A stretch of 24,597 bases of DNA from Streptomyces sp. NRRL WC-3742 (GCF_000720635.1 NZ_JOCF01000090.1:1-24597), one strand, 5' to 3'; shown: positions 8,029-15,967, counted from the first letter of the stretch. Translations and numbers: made by a program. The notes: generated from the letters alone by a model not told the origin.

Positions 8029-8098
8029 CGTGATCCTCGTTCGTCGAATGCCCCGTTGTTCATCGCACAGTGTAGTGTTTCTCCCATAGAAGACAGCA

Positions 8099-8112
8099 TC
8101 TTCGATCGAAGA
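8099..8112. promoter_or_regulatory. 14-bp palindrome, likely XRE-cupin operator
   Basis: TCTTCGATCGAAGA is a perfect palindrome in the 102-bp gap between the divergent XRE-cupin and MBL genes. GC pairs extend it on both sides after one mismatch. A GAAGAC half-site repeat lies just to its left (8089-8094). TACACT on the minus strand (8069-8074) could be the -10 element of the regulator, which would put the dyad near its -35 region. Confidence 0.5.
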
Positions 8113-8130
8113 CGCTACGGAGGGGGTTCC

Positions 8131-8958
8131 ATGCGTGTGATCTCGAGCGGCCGGCACCATGCCGTGTTCGCCTTCGGCGACCTGCGGGTCGTCTCGCTGC
8201 GGGACGGGTACATCGACATGCCGCCGACCCGGCTGCGCGGCGAGGACGGATGCGCGCTCCACGCGCTGCCGCCCGCCGTCCCGCTGGTCGGCGGCAACCT
8301 GCGCCTCGCGGTCAACGCCTTCTTCGTCACCGACGGCACGCGCTCGCTGCTCGTCGACACCGGCGCCTCCGACAACTGGCACGTCCCGAGCATGGGGCTG
8401 ATCTACCAGGCGCTCGACGAGGCGGGGATCGACCGCGCGCTCATCACCGACGTGGCCATCACCCACGACCACGAGGACCACGTCAGCGGCCTGGTCATGC
8501 CCGGCGGCTCGGAGGCGTTCACCGGGCTCGAGCGCGTCTGGATCGGCGCGGGCGACGCCTCGGTGTTCACCGAGCCGCGGCTGGCACCGGTCCGCGACCG
8601 GGTCGTCCCCGTGACGGAGAGGGTCGCGATCAACGACTGGGCCACCGCCGTCCCCACGCCGGGCCACACCCCCGGCCACACCGTGTACGAGATCACGAGC
8701 AGCGCCGGCCGCCTCCTCGTCTGGGGAGACACCGTCCACGTCCCCACGCTCCAGTTCGAACAGCCCGATGTGGCCTGGGAGTTCGACGGCGACCAGTCCG
8801 GGGCCCGCTCCGCGCGAGCGGCCCTCCTCGAACAGCTGGCCCTGCCGGACCACTTCGTCGCCGGCGCCCACCTCGACTCCCCCGGCATCGCCCGCGTGAG
8901 CCCGTCCGGCGACGGCGACGGCTACGCGCTGGAGTACCTGGCGCCCCCGATCGGCTGA
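8131..8958 (+). CDS. MBL-fold metallo-hydrolase
   Basis: Cytoplasmic metallo-beta-lactamase-fold hydrolase of 275 residues with a full predicted metal site: THDHEDH (His112, His114, Asp116, His117), His179 in TPGHTPGH, Asp200 in WGDTVH and His247 in GAHLD. This is the dizinc pattern of the lactonase/glyoxalase II-like branch. Substrate unknown; lactones or thioesters are typical. The ATG at 8131 has an excellent ribosome site (GGAGGGGG, four bases upstream). It is divergent from an HTH-cupin regulator with a palindrome between, so ligand-controlled expression is likely. A 16-bp hairpin follows the stop, so the transcript is probably monocistronic. Confidence 0.93.
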   Translation: MRVISSGRHHAVFAFGDLRVVSLRDGYIDMPPTRLRGEDGCALHALPPAVPLVGGNLRLAVNAFFVTDGTRSLLVDTGASDNWHVPSMGLIYQALDEAGIDRALITDVAITHDHEDHVSGLVMPGGSEAFTGLERVWIGAGDASVFTEPRLAPVRDRVVPVTERVAINDWATAVPTPGHTPGHTVYEITSSAGRLLVWGDTVHVPTLQFEQPDVAWEFDGDQSGARSARAALLEQLALPDHFVAGAHLDSPGIARVSPSGDGDGYALEYLAPPIG

Positions 8959-8979
8959 CCGCCCCGCGGCGAACGGCGG

Positions 8980-9027
8980 CCCGGACGACCCGAACGGCGT
9001 CCGGGACCGCTGTTCGGGTCGTCCGGG
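8980..9027 (+). terminator. 16-bp perfect inverted repeat after the MBL gene
   Basis: CCCGGACGACCCGAAC (8980-8995) and its exact complement (9012-9027) flank a 16-nt loop, starting 21 bases after the MBL stop. There is no T-run, as is usual in this kind of genome. The next gene downstream has its own ribosome site, so this most likely ends the MBL transcript. Confidence 0.7.
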
Positions 9028-9128
9028 TGTCCCTTCGGGTGACGGCGCCGCGCCGCGCGCCGTCCGCAGGGCTCCGGTGAACCACTGTGCCTGGTTGGAA
9101 GCCCCTTCGGAGTGGAGGTGTCGACGCC

Positions 9129-9815
9129 ATGGCGTCTCTGGTGGCACGCAGTGTGACGGTAGTGGCGGCGACGGCCGCGTTGGTGGTGACGGCGGGCTGC
9201 GGGAACAACACCACTCCCGCAGCCCACACGGTGGTGCCGACCACCGCGAGCGCGACCCCGTCGGCCACGACGCAGCCGCCCTCGGGGCCGTCCCCGACCG
9301 CGAGCACGAACCCGCGGCCCGGCACCGTAGAGGTCTTCCCGGGCCGGGACTCCGAGCACGCGACCGCACCGACGATCAACGTGGCGGCGTCCCGGGTGGG
9401 CGAGCCCGGGTCGGCGACGATGACCGTCCACAACACCACCGCCACGTCCAAGACCATCCAGAACATCACCGCCGACCGCACCCAGGACACCGGGACGACC
9501 TCCGTCCCCGAGGACAACTGCTCCGGGACGACGCTGCAGCCCGGCGAGAGCTGCGGCGTGACGGTCGAGCACACCGCCTCGCAGCCGGGGCCCTACACCG
9601 TGGACCTGGTGATGACGACCCCTGAGGGAACCGTCATGATCCCCCTCACCGGTCAGGCGGAAAGCGCCTCGAACGCCCCGACGCCGTCCACGCCCACGCC
9701 CAGCCCTACTCCCACGCCCGCACCCACTCCCGCGCCCACGACCCCCGCTCCCGACAACACCGGGAGCCCGGCACCCGAGGCCCCCACCACCTCACCCGCC
9801 GCCGACGGCGCTTGA
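9129..9815 (+). CDS. Secreted lipoprotein with Ig-like (choice-of-anchor D-like) domain and Pro/Thr tail
   Basis: Predicted lipoprotein of 228 residues. A signal peptide ends in a lipobox (VTAGC), giving lipid-modified Cys24. A Thr/Ser/Pro-rich spacer (about 28-70) follows, then a beta-rich domain (about 80-180) with NCSGTTLQPGESCGVTVEHT, where the two Cys may form a disulfide. That pattern is seen in choice-of-anchor D / ASH-type Ig-like domains. The last 45 residues are Pro-Thr-Ala-Ser repeats, perhaps a wall-spanning or glycosylated stalk. The ATG at 9129 has GGAGGTG eight bases upstream. Function unknown; an exported binding or scaffolding role is a guess. Its 3' end overlaps the convergent membrane protein gene by 24 bp. 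Confidence 0.85.
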   Translation: MASLVARSVTVVAATAALVVTAGCGNNTTPAAHTVVPTTASATPSATTQPPSGPSPTASTNPRPGTVEVFPGRDSEHATAPTINVAASRVGEPGSATMTVHNTTATSKTIQNITADRTQDTGTTSVPEDNCSGTTLQPGESCGVTVEHTASQPGPYTVDLVMTTPEGTVMIPLTGQAESASNAPTPSTPTPSPTPTPAPTPAPTTPAPDNTGSPAPEAPTTSPAADGA

Positions 9816-10751
9816 GGAGATCTCCACCCAGAGTCCGTCGTTGTCCCGCAGCGCCACCACCAGGCGGTCCGCCCAGCGCGAGGTGGAGGAGACCAGGTAG
9901 AAGCGGGACGGCGCCTTCGCCAGGACGCGGAAGCCGCGGTACTCGTAGCGGTACCCCTCCCCCTCGGGCCCGTGGTCGATCAGGGAGATGTCCGGGGCGT
10001 TGTGCGTGAGGGGCGCCCGCGAGTGGACCACCACGTACGAGGTGCCCGGGTAGCCGTCCCGGACGAAGGACATGGCGTTGCCCCGGCCCAGCGCCTCCAC
10101 GTACCGCACCATGTCGAACAGCAGGCACAGCGTCAGCACCCCGAGGAGCAGCGCGCCGCCCGCCAGCCACGGCCGGTCGCCGGAGCCCGGCGGCCGGGTG
10201 TGCGGCCCCGGCCCGTGGCCCGGTTCCGGGGTCTGGCCCAGGCGCAGCAGGACCGCGAAGAAGGCGAGGGTGGCGCCCAGGGCCATCACCAGGGCGGGTA
10301 CGAGCTCGTGCACGCTGCTGCGGTTCAGGACCGGGAGCAGCAGCCGGTTCTCGAAGAACACCGGGACGCCGAGCACCAGCATGATCAGACCGGCGGCGAG
10401 CAGCCCGCGGATCACCGTACGGCGCCGGGCCGCGTGCTCGGGCATCGCCAGCCGGCGCCCCACCCACCCGAGCAGCAGCACCACGACCAGGGCGCCGACC
10501 AGCAGCAGCCACAGCGGCAGGAAGAGAGCGCTCGGGCTGTTGGCCAGGGTGCCCTGGAAGGAGAAGCCCAGGTCCTCCGGGAGCACACCGAGGGTCGTGT
10601 AGTACGCCTTCGCGTAGACACTACCGATGTAGTAGAGCAGCCCGACGACGACGGTTCCCGGGGCGACGATGAAGGCCGCCTTCTCCAGGTACCCCCACGC
10701 CGCGGGGCGTGACGGCGGTGGCGCTTCCGGCGGTGGCGGCGGAGCTGGCAT
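9792..10751 (-). CDS. Membrane protein of unknown function (about five helices)
   Basis: 319 residues. A proline-rich cytoplasmic N-terminus (PAPPPPPEAPPP) is followed by five hydrophobic segments at roughly 25-46, 75-97, 112-132, 150-171 and 192-213. A soluble C-terminal domain of about 100 residues (YVVVHSRAPLTH ... FYLVSSTSRWADRLVVALRDNDGLWVEI) follows. I recognise no family. An odd number of helices puts the C-terminal domain outside if the N-terminus is inside. The ATG at 10751 has only a poorly spaced GAGG before it, so the start is less certain. It overlaps the convergent lipoprotein gene by 24 bp and is divergent from a frameshifted small gene. Confidence 0.8.
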   Translation of the reverse strand: MPAPPPPPEAPPPSRPAAWGYLEKAAFIVAPGTVVVGLLYYIGSVYAKAYYTTLGVLPEDLGFSFQGTLANSPSALFLPLWLLLVGALVVVLLLGWVGRRLAMPEHAARRRTVIRGLLAAGLIMLVLGVPVFFENRLLLPVLNRSSVHELVPALVMALGATLAFFAVLLRLGQTPEPGHGPGPHTRPPGSGDRPWLAGGALLLGVLTLCLLFDMVRYVEALGRGNAMSFVRDGYPGTSYVVVHSRAPLTHNAPDISLIDHGPEGEGYRYEYRGFRVLAKAPSRFYLVSSTSRWADRLVVALRDNDGLWVEISSSAVGGG

Positions 10752-10805
10752 GGCCTCAGTCTGCAGAGGGCCCCGGCCGCCCGCACCCGGGACCGCACCG
10801 CCCGG

Positions 10806-10833
10806 CTGATCCGCGGGCCGGGCCCGCTACGCT
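10806..10833 (+). promoter_or_regulatory. Putative promoter giving a leaderless mRNA
   Basis: CTGATC (10806-10811), a 16-bp spacer and TACGCT (10828-10833) precede the GTG at 10840 by six bases. No ribosome site is present. Transcription would then start at or very near the start codon, a common arrangement in actinobacteria. Confidence 0.45.
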
Positions 10834-10839
10834 GCCCGG

Positions 10840-11239
10840 GTGCCGTACGAGCTCAACGCCGTCATCGCGCGGTTCGACCTGCTGAGGAGCCGGGCCGCCG
10901 GGGTGCGGGAGGCTGCCGTCGCCCCGTTGCGGCAGGGCATGGGGCTGGTGCCCGTCACGCAACGGCTCCTCGAGGAGCGGCCCTTGGGCCACTGGTCGCG
11001 GGGCGGAACGGTCGCGCACGTGGAGGCGCAGTTCCACGGAGGGGTCGGGCACCAGGGCGCCTGCGTGTGGCGGTCCGGGGAGCAGGTGTGGGGGCCGGTC
11101 CGCACCCGGGACTTCGCCGGGCCCCCTGGTCGGCGCGGCCACGCGCCACCGCCAGGACCTGCACCTCGAGCACGGCCCGCTGTCCCCGGAGGAGGCCGCA
11201 TCCCGGCTGCGCACCTGGGCGGCGGAGCAGGGCTTCTGA
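10840..11239 (+). pseudogene. Small hypothetical gene disrupted by a +1 frameshift
   Basis: The first part (GTG 10840) reads as a plausible protein: PYELNAVIARFDLL, LVPVTQRLLEE, then GGTVAHVEAQFHGGVGHQGACVW. After the C5 run at 11122-11126 this frame turns into Pro/Gly/Arg-rich sequence with a late stop, at 11331. Skipping one C restores a sensible frame (PLVGAATRHRQDLHLEHGPLSPEEAASRLRTWAAEQGF) that stops at 11239, giving about 132 residues. This fits a one-base insertion in a homopolymer, either real or a sequencing error. Function unknown; the intact protein would be small, soluble and cytoplasmic, with no signal or helix-turn-helix visible. The central part between LLEE and GHWSRGG looks abrupt and may also carry a deletion. 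Probably leaderless. Confidence 0.6.
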
Positions 11240-11342
11240 ACCCGACGGCGGCGCACCGGAGTTGGCATGCCGGGCCGGGCGATTCCGGTACAGGCATGCG
11301 GATTTCGCCGCGCCCTCGTCGAACGTCGTGAAGGCTGAACGG

Positions 11343-12611
11343 TCACGCCCGGCCGGCGGAAGCCACCGCCGCCGCCGGGCCCGTGACGGTGTCGCGGTCG
11401 CGGGAGGCCCAGCGGGCGACCGGGCCCATGGCGTAGCCCGCGGCGAGGAAGACGGCGCCGAAGACCAGCCAGCCCGCCAGGCCCCCGTCGAGCAGGAGGG
11501 AGGTGAGCAGGAGCGGGCCGAGGGTGCGGGCGACGGCGACGCCGGTGTTGAAGAAGCCCTGGTACTGGCCGATGCGCTCCGGCGGGGCAAGATCGAAGCC
11601 CAGCTGCCAGGAGCCGGCGGACTGCCGCATCTCGCCCACGACCTGGAGCGTCGCCCCGGCGACGAGGAGCGCGCCGACGGCCCACACCGGGACGTCCAGC
11701 GCGGAGAGGCCGCAGACCGCGCAGGACAGCAGGAGCAGCACCCCGGCCGAGCGGACGGCCCGTACGGCCGAGTCGAGGCCGTCCACGTCGCGCGCCGCGC
11801 GGACCTGGAAGAGCAGCACCGCAACGGTGTTGAGGACGAACAGGGCCGATCCGAGCCAGCCGAGGCCCGGCGCCCGCTGGGCGATCCAGAGGGGGAAGAT
11901 CAGGCTGAGCAGCGGCATCCGCAGCAGCAGCACGGTGTTGACGAGGGTGACGGCGGCGTAGCGGCGGTCGCGCAGGACGGCCAGGCGCGGGCCGGTGCCC
12001 GACTCGGCTTCGGCGGGCGGGACTTCGGGCAGCCGGCGCAGCAGCAGCGCGCCGGCGAGCAGGCCGAGGACGGTGACGACGAACGCGCCGAGGTAGGCGT
12101 CGCGGGTGCCGACGGTGAGGGCGATGCCGCCGACGGCGGCGCCGACGGCCAGGCCGCCGTTGAGGGTGGACTGGAGGTGGGCGAGCAGGCTGGTGCGTTC
12201 GGCGCGCGGGACGAGCCCGGCGACGAGTGCCTGGCGGGCTGCGGTCAGTCCGGACTGGGCGGTGGCGTAGAGGCAGACGGCGAGCAGGAAGGGCAGGTAG
12301 GAGCGGATCACCAGGAAGGCGGCGACGACGACGGCCGCGGCGAGCGCGAGGGCGAAGGCCGTGCGGCGGGGGCCGCGGCGGTCGGCGAGGTGGCCGAGGG
12401 GGACTCCGGCGACCGAGCCGATGGCCCAGCCGACGGCGAGTCCGGCGCCCAGGGCGGTGGCCGACATGCCGACGACGCGGGTGAAGTAGAGCGCGGAGCA
12501 GGTGTAGTAGGCGCCGTCGCCGACCGCGCTCGCCAGTTGCGCGGCGGCGAGGGTGCGTTGGGGCCCGGCGGGTGGCAGCAGGGCGAAGCGGGCGGGGCGG
12601 GGCTCGGACAC
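11343..12611 (-). CDS. MFS transporter (exporter-like)
   Basis: Major facilitator superfamily permease of 422 residues in the cytoplasmic membrane. About 12 hydrophobic helices are visible, with the signature loop between helices 2 and 3 (GHLADRRGPRR) and a second-half equivalent that is less clear. A long hydrophilic central loop holds EVPPAEAESGTGPRLAVLRDRR. The overall type resembles drug/proton antiporters. Substrate unknown. The GTG at 12611 was chosen because AGGAG lies four bases upstream and hydrophobic sequence begins soon after; the frame is open to 12728 but that part is Arg/Pro-rich. No cognate regulator is adjacent. A 12-bp direct repeat lies in the upstream region. Confidence 0.9.
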   Translation of the reverse strand: MSEPRPARFALLPPAGPQRTLAAAQLASAVGDGAYYTCSALYFTRVVGMSATALGAGLAVGWAIGSVAGVPLGHLADRRGPRRTAFALALAAAVVVAAFLVIRSYLPFLLAVCLYATAQSGLTAARQALVAGLVPRAERTSLLAHLQSTLNGGLAVGAAVGGIALTVGTRDAYLGAFVVTVLGLLAGALLLRRLPEVPPAEAESGTGPRLAVLRDRRYAAVTLVNTVLLLRMPLLSLIFPLWIAQRAPGLGWLGSALFVLNTVAVLLFQVRAARDVDGLDSAVRAVRSAGVLLLLSCAVCGLSALDVPVWAVGALLVAGATLQVVGEMRQSAGSWQLGFDLAPPERIGQYQGFFNTGVAVARTLGPLLLTSLLLDGGLAGWLVFGAVFLAAGYAMGPVARWASRDRDTVTGPAAAVASAGRA

Positions 12612-13099
12612 GTCTCTCCTGTCGACTTCCGGGTGCGGACTGCGGCGTGCGCCACAGCCGCGCGGCGTGCGCCCCGACTGCGGGGCGCGGGCCGCGGTTT
12701 CGCAACCCTTCGCGGTGACGCTCACCACCCGGTGGCGGCGTCATGCCAAGACTAGGCGCAGAGTGGACCGGCCGACAGATCCAGTGATCTTGAATTTCCC
12801 TGGGCCACTTCCGGCGCCCGCCGCACCACCGGGCGAGCGCTGAACTCCCGTACGAGCACCTGGCGTTGCCCCTCCACGGCCCCGGGAACGCCCCCGCCCG
12901 TACGGCCGAAGCGCCGTCCGTACCCGCTCCGAACGGGCCCTCCCGGGGGTCGGATTCCCGCTCCGTGGAGCAAACTTGGCCGTGTTGACCGGCCTGTGGA
13001 GCGCTCCTATGCTCAACGGCGTTCGCGATCCGCCACCGGGGTCTGGGCCGTCGCGCCCGCCCGATCCGGCGCCGTCACCGGCTCGAAGGGTTTCCTCCC
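12612..13099. other. Gene-free divergent intergenic region (about 490 bp)
   Basis: No convincing protein is encoded here; the open frames are Arg/Pro-rich shadows. It holds GCGGCGTGCGCC twice, 20 bp apart (12642-12653 and 12662-12673), upstream of the MFS gene. It also holds a short dyad AGATC-CAGT-GATCT (12777-12790) next to an AT-richer patch, and the promoter at 12985-13013 serving the molybdenum hydroxylase genes. A TAGTCT on the minus strand (12749-12754) could be a -10 element for the MFS gene, but I find no good -35. Confidence 0.6.
12985..13013 (+). promoter_or_regulatory. Strong sigma-70-type promoter for the molybdenum hydroxylase operon
   Basis: TTGACC (12985-12990), exactly 17 bp, then TATGCT (13008-13013): close to the consensus of the principal (HrdB-like) sigma factor. 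Transcription should start near 13020, leaving a leader of about 80 bases before the coding frame at 13100. Confidence 0.8.
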
Positions 13100-15448
13100 A
13101 TCAGCACCTCCATCGCGCCCTCGGACTCCAGCGGCCGCCCCGACGCCAAGACCCCCGACGGCACTGGCCCCGACGGCACTGCCCCCGACGGCACTGGCCC
13201 CGACGCCGACGCCCCGGGCGGGCCCGTCACCACCGGCCGCCGACGCTTCCTCACCTACCTGCTGGCCGCGCCCACCCTCACCGTCGCCGCCCGCCTCGGC
13301 CTGGACGCCGCCGCGCCCGCGAGCGCCCACGCCGCCGTACGCGCCGCCGCGGGAACGGCCGTCGCCCAGGACGCGGCGCCCTCGCAGCTGCTCGGCCTGC
13401 CCGGCATCCCGGACATCCTCGACCTCGGCGACGCGATGATCGTCGCGGGCCTGCCGACCTCGCACCTGCTGGTGCTCGAAGTCACCGCCGCCGGACGGGC
13501 CGTGCTCCACCTGCCCCGCCTGGAGGTCGGCCAGGGCCTCACCACCGCGATGGCCATGCTCGTCGCCGAGGAACTCGACGCCAGACTCACCGACGTCGAC
13601 GTGCCGCTCTCCGACGGCCGCCCCGAACTGCTCTTCAACCAGCTCACCGGCGGCTCCAACTCCGTACGCTCCCTGTACGATCCGGTGCGCGCCGCGGCCG
13701 CCGCCGCCCGCGCCCGGCTGGTCACCGCCGCCGCCGCGCGCTGGAACGTCCCCGCCTCCGGGCTGCGCACCGCCGACTCCACCGTGATCGCCCCGGACGG
13801 GCGCACCGCCGGCTTCGGCGAACTCGCCGCCGACGCCGCCGCGGTGGCCGTCCCGGCCGTACCCACCACGCCCAAGCCCGCCGACCAGCGGCGCCTGGTC
13901 GGCAGGCCCACCGGCCGCATCGACGCCCGGGACATCGTCACCGGCCGCGCCCAGTACACCGGGGACCTCCAGATCCCGGGCGCCGTGCCCACCGTCGTCG
14001 CCCGGCCGACCACCATCAACGGCACCCTCAGGTCCCTGGACGCCACGGCCGCCCGCGCCATGCCCGGGGTGATCGGCGTGGTGCAGATCCCCACCGGCGT
14101 CGCCGTCCTCGCCGAGACCTTCTACCAGGCGCTCAAGGCCAGGGACGCGCTGCGCCTCGCCTGGAACCCGGGCCCGGTCTCCGAGCTGTCCACCCCCGAC
14201 ATCCAGCGCAGACTGCGCGACGCGCACGCGCCGTTCCTCATCCCGCCGCTGCTCACCCAGTGCCTGGACGGCGAGTTCGACTTCGCGTTCGTCAACCACG
14301 CCCCGATGGAGGTCCTCACCGCCGTCGCCGACGTCCGGCCCGGCCGGGCCGAACTGTGGTTCGCCTCGCAGTCGCCGATCATCGCCCAGCAGAGCATCGC
14401 CGCCGAACTCGGCCTGCCGCAGGACGCGGTGACCGTCCACGTGGTGCGCGGCGGCGGCTCCTTCGGCCGCCGGCTCTTCTTCGACGCCGCGCTCGAGGCC
14501 GCCCAGATCTCCAAGGCCGCCGGCCGCCCGGTCAAGCTGATGTGGACCCGCAACGACGACATGCGCCACGGCCGGATGCGCCCCGCCAGCCACCACCGCA
14601 TCCGCGCCACCTACGGCCTGCTCGGCCAGGTCGTCAGCTGGGAGCACCGCGCCGCCACCGTGCAGACCGACCTGCGCCACGGCCTCGGCGAGGCGCTCAC
14701 CGCCGCCGGGTTCAGCCTCTCCCTCGCCGGGATCAGCCTCGCCCAGGCGTTCTTCCTGCTCACCGAGAAGAACCCGTACAACGTCGGCATCCCCACCCAG
14801 CTCCTCGCCGAGGTGCCGCTGGAGATGCACACCGGCAGCTGGCGCTCGGTCTACTCGGGCATGGTCCGGGTCGCCGACGAGATCATGATGGACGAGCTCG
14901 CCCGCCGGATGGGCCAGGACGAACTGGCGTTCCGCCTCGCCCGGGTGCGCGACGCGGCCGGCCGCACGGTGCTCGACACGCTGGCGCAGAAGGGCGGTTG
15001 GGGCCGCCCGATGGCCCCGGGCACGGCCCAGGGAATCGGCTACCACGACGAGAACGGCGGCCGGGCGGCCTACCTCGTCGAACTGGACGCCACCGACCGG
15101 GCCAACCCCCGCGTCACCAGGGCCGTCGCGGTGGCCGACGTCGGCCAGCCCATCAACCCCCGGGGCCTGGAGGCCCAGCTGACGGGCGCGCTGGTCGACG
15201 GCATCTCGGTGATCCTCCAGGCGGGCAACCACATCGACAACGGCGCCGTACGGGAGGGCAGTTACGCCGACTTCCGCTACGCCAAGCAGCAGAACACCCC
15301 GCCCTCGGTCGAGATCCACATCCTGCCGCCGAGCGGACCGCCCGGCGGAGCGGGCGAGTTGGGCGTCCCGGCCGCCTCCGCCGCCGTCGCCAACGCCTAC
15401 GCGCGGGCGACGGGCACCAGCCCGCGCTCCTTCCCGATCAGCTTCTAA
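13100..15448 (+). CDS. Tat-exported molybdopterin-binding hydroxylase large subunit (IorB/CoxL type)
   Basis: Large, catalytic subunit of a xanthine dehydrogenase-family molybdenum hydroxylase, about 782 residues, most like isoquinoline 1-oxidoreductase beta subunits. It would hydroxylate an aromatic N-heterocycle or oxidise an aldehyde; the substrate is unknown. A repeat-rich N-terminus is followed by a twin-arginine signal (RRRFLTYL at 47-54, then a hydrophobic stretch and ASAHA). Molybdopterin-binding motifs include VVRGGGSFGRRLF. GAGELG carries the expected catalytic Glu (about residue 753). The frame is open from 12989, yet no ATG, GTG or TTG occurs until 13436, which would remove the signal and part of the fold. 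The best start is ATC at 13100 (protein begins x-STSIAPSDSS), nine bases after GAAGGG; it may be a mutated ATG. The small subunit follows 12 bases downstream. Confidence 0.85.
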   Translation: MSTSIAPSDSSGRPDAKTPDGTGPDGTAPDGTGPDADAPGGPVTTGRRRFLTYLLAAPTLTVAARLGLDAAAPASAHAAVRAAAGTAVAQDAAPSQLLGLPGIPDILDLGDAMIVAGLPTSHLLVLEVTAAGRAVLHLPRLEVGQGLTTAMAMLVAEELDARLTDVDVPLSDGRPELLFNQLTGGSNSVRSLYDPVRAAAAAARARLVTAAAARWNVPASGLRTADSTVIAPDGRTAGFGELAADAAAVAVPAVPTTPKPADQRRLVGRPTGRIDARDIVTGRAQYTGDLQIPGAVPTVVARPTTINGTLRSLDATAARAMPGVIGVVQIPTGVAVLAETFYQALKARDALRLAWNPGPVSELSTPDIQRRLRDAHAPFLIPPLLTQCLDGEFDFAFVNHAPMEVLTAVADVRPGRAELWFASQSPIIAQQSIAAELGLPQDAVTVHVVRGGGSFGRRLFFDAALEAAQISKAAGRPVKLMWTRNDDMRHGRMRPASHHRIRATYGLLGQVVSWEHRAATVQTDLRHGLGEALTAAGFSLSLAGISLAQAFFLLTEKNPYNVGIPTQLLAEVPLEMHTGSWRSVYSGMVRVADEIMMDELARRMGQDELAFRLARVRDAAGRTVLDTLAQKGGWGRPMAPGTAQGIGYHDENGGRAAYLVELDATDRANPRVTRAVAVADVGQPINPRGLEAQLTGALVDGISVILQAGNHIDNGAVREGSYADFRYAKQQNTPPSVEIHILPPSGPPGGAGELGVPAASAAVANAYARATGTSPRSFPISF
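13139..13213 (+). repeat. 15-bp in-frame tandem repeat in the N-terminal tail
   Basis: Five 15-bp units encode P-D-A-K-T, P-D-G-T-G, P-D-G-T-A, P-D-G-T-G and P-D-A-D-A. Three consecutive units (13154-13198) are nearly identical and use the codon ACT, rare in this sequence. The repeat lies before the twin-arginine motif, in the cytoplasmic n-region of the signal, and probably arose by slippage. Confidence 0.8.
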
Positions 15449-15460
15449 GGACCCGCCCCC

Positions 15461-15931
15461 ATGCCCACCCACACCTTCGTCCTCAACGGGCAGTCCGTCA
15501 CCGTCGAGGCCCCCGACGACATGCCGCTGCTCTGGGTCCTGCGCGACAAGCTCGGCGTCACCGGCCCCAAGTACGGCTGCGGCGTCGGCGTCTGCCGCGC
15601 CTGCACCAGCCACATCGACGGCCAGGAGTTCCAGCCCTGCACCCGCACCGTCAAGGACTGCGAGGGCCACACCGTCACCACCATCGAGGGCCTGGCCGAC
15701 GGCGACACCCTCCACCCCGTCCAGGAGGCGTGGCTCGCCTGCGACGTCGCCCAGTGCGGCTTCTGCCAGCCCGGCCAGATCATGACCGCCGCCGCGCTCC
15801 TGCGCCGCACCCCGAACCCCACGGACGCGGACATCGACCAGATCCAGAACATCTGCCGCTGCGGCACCTACCCCCGCATCCGCCAGGCCATCAAGCAGGC
15901 GGCCGCGGCCACCCACCCGACGACTCCCTGA
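15461..15931 (+). CDS. 2x[2Fe-2S] small subunit of the molybdenum hydroxylase (IorA type)
   Basis: Electron-transfer subunit of 156 residues that pairs with the large subunit encoded just upstream. An N-terminal plant-ferredoxin-type cluster uses Cys40, Cys45, Cys48 and Cys60 (CGVGVCRAC ... PC). A C-terminal four-helix domain binds the second cluster through Cys99, Cys102, Cys132 and Cys134 (CGFCQPGQ ... CRCGTY). Length and spacing are normal for the family. It has no signal peptide, so it would have to be co-exported with the Tat-bearing large subunit. The ribosome site AAGGA overlaps the stop of the large subunit, so the genes form one operon. No FAD subunit or XdhC-type chaperone is adjacent. 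Confidence 0.95.
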   Translation: MPTHTFVLNGQSVTVEAPDDMPLLWVLRDKLGVTGPKYGCGVGVCRACTSHIDGQEFQPCTRTVKDCEGHTVTTIEGLADGDTLHPVQEAWLACDVAQCGFCQPGQIMTAAALLRRTPNPTDADIDQIQNICRCGTYPRIRQAIKQAAAATHPTTP

Positions 15932-15967
15932 CGGCGCCTCGGGGCGCGGGCCTCCCCGGCCGCCGGT

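Noticed and set aside
13009..13099. ATG at 13009 as start of the molybdoenzyme
   Set aside because: It overlaps the -10 element and is in a different frame from the Tat signal.
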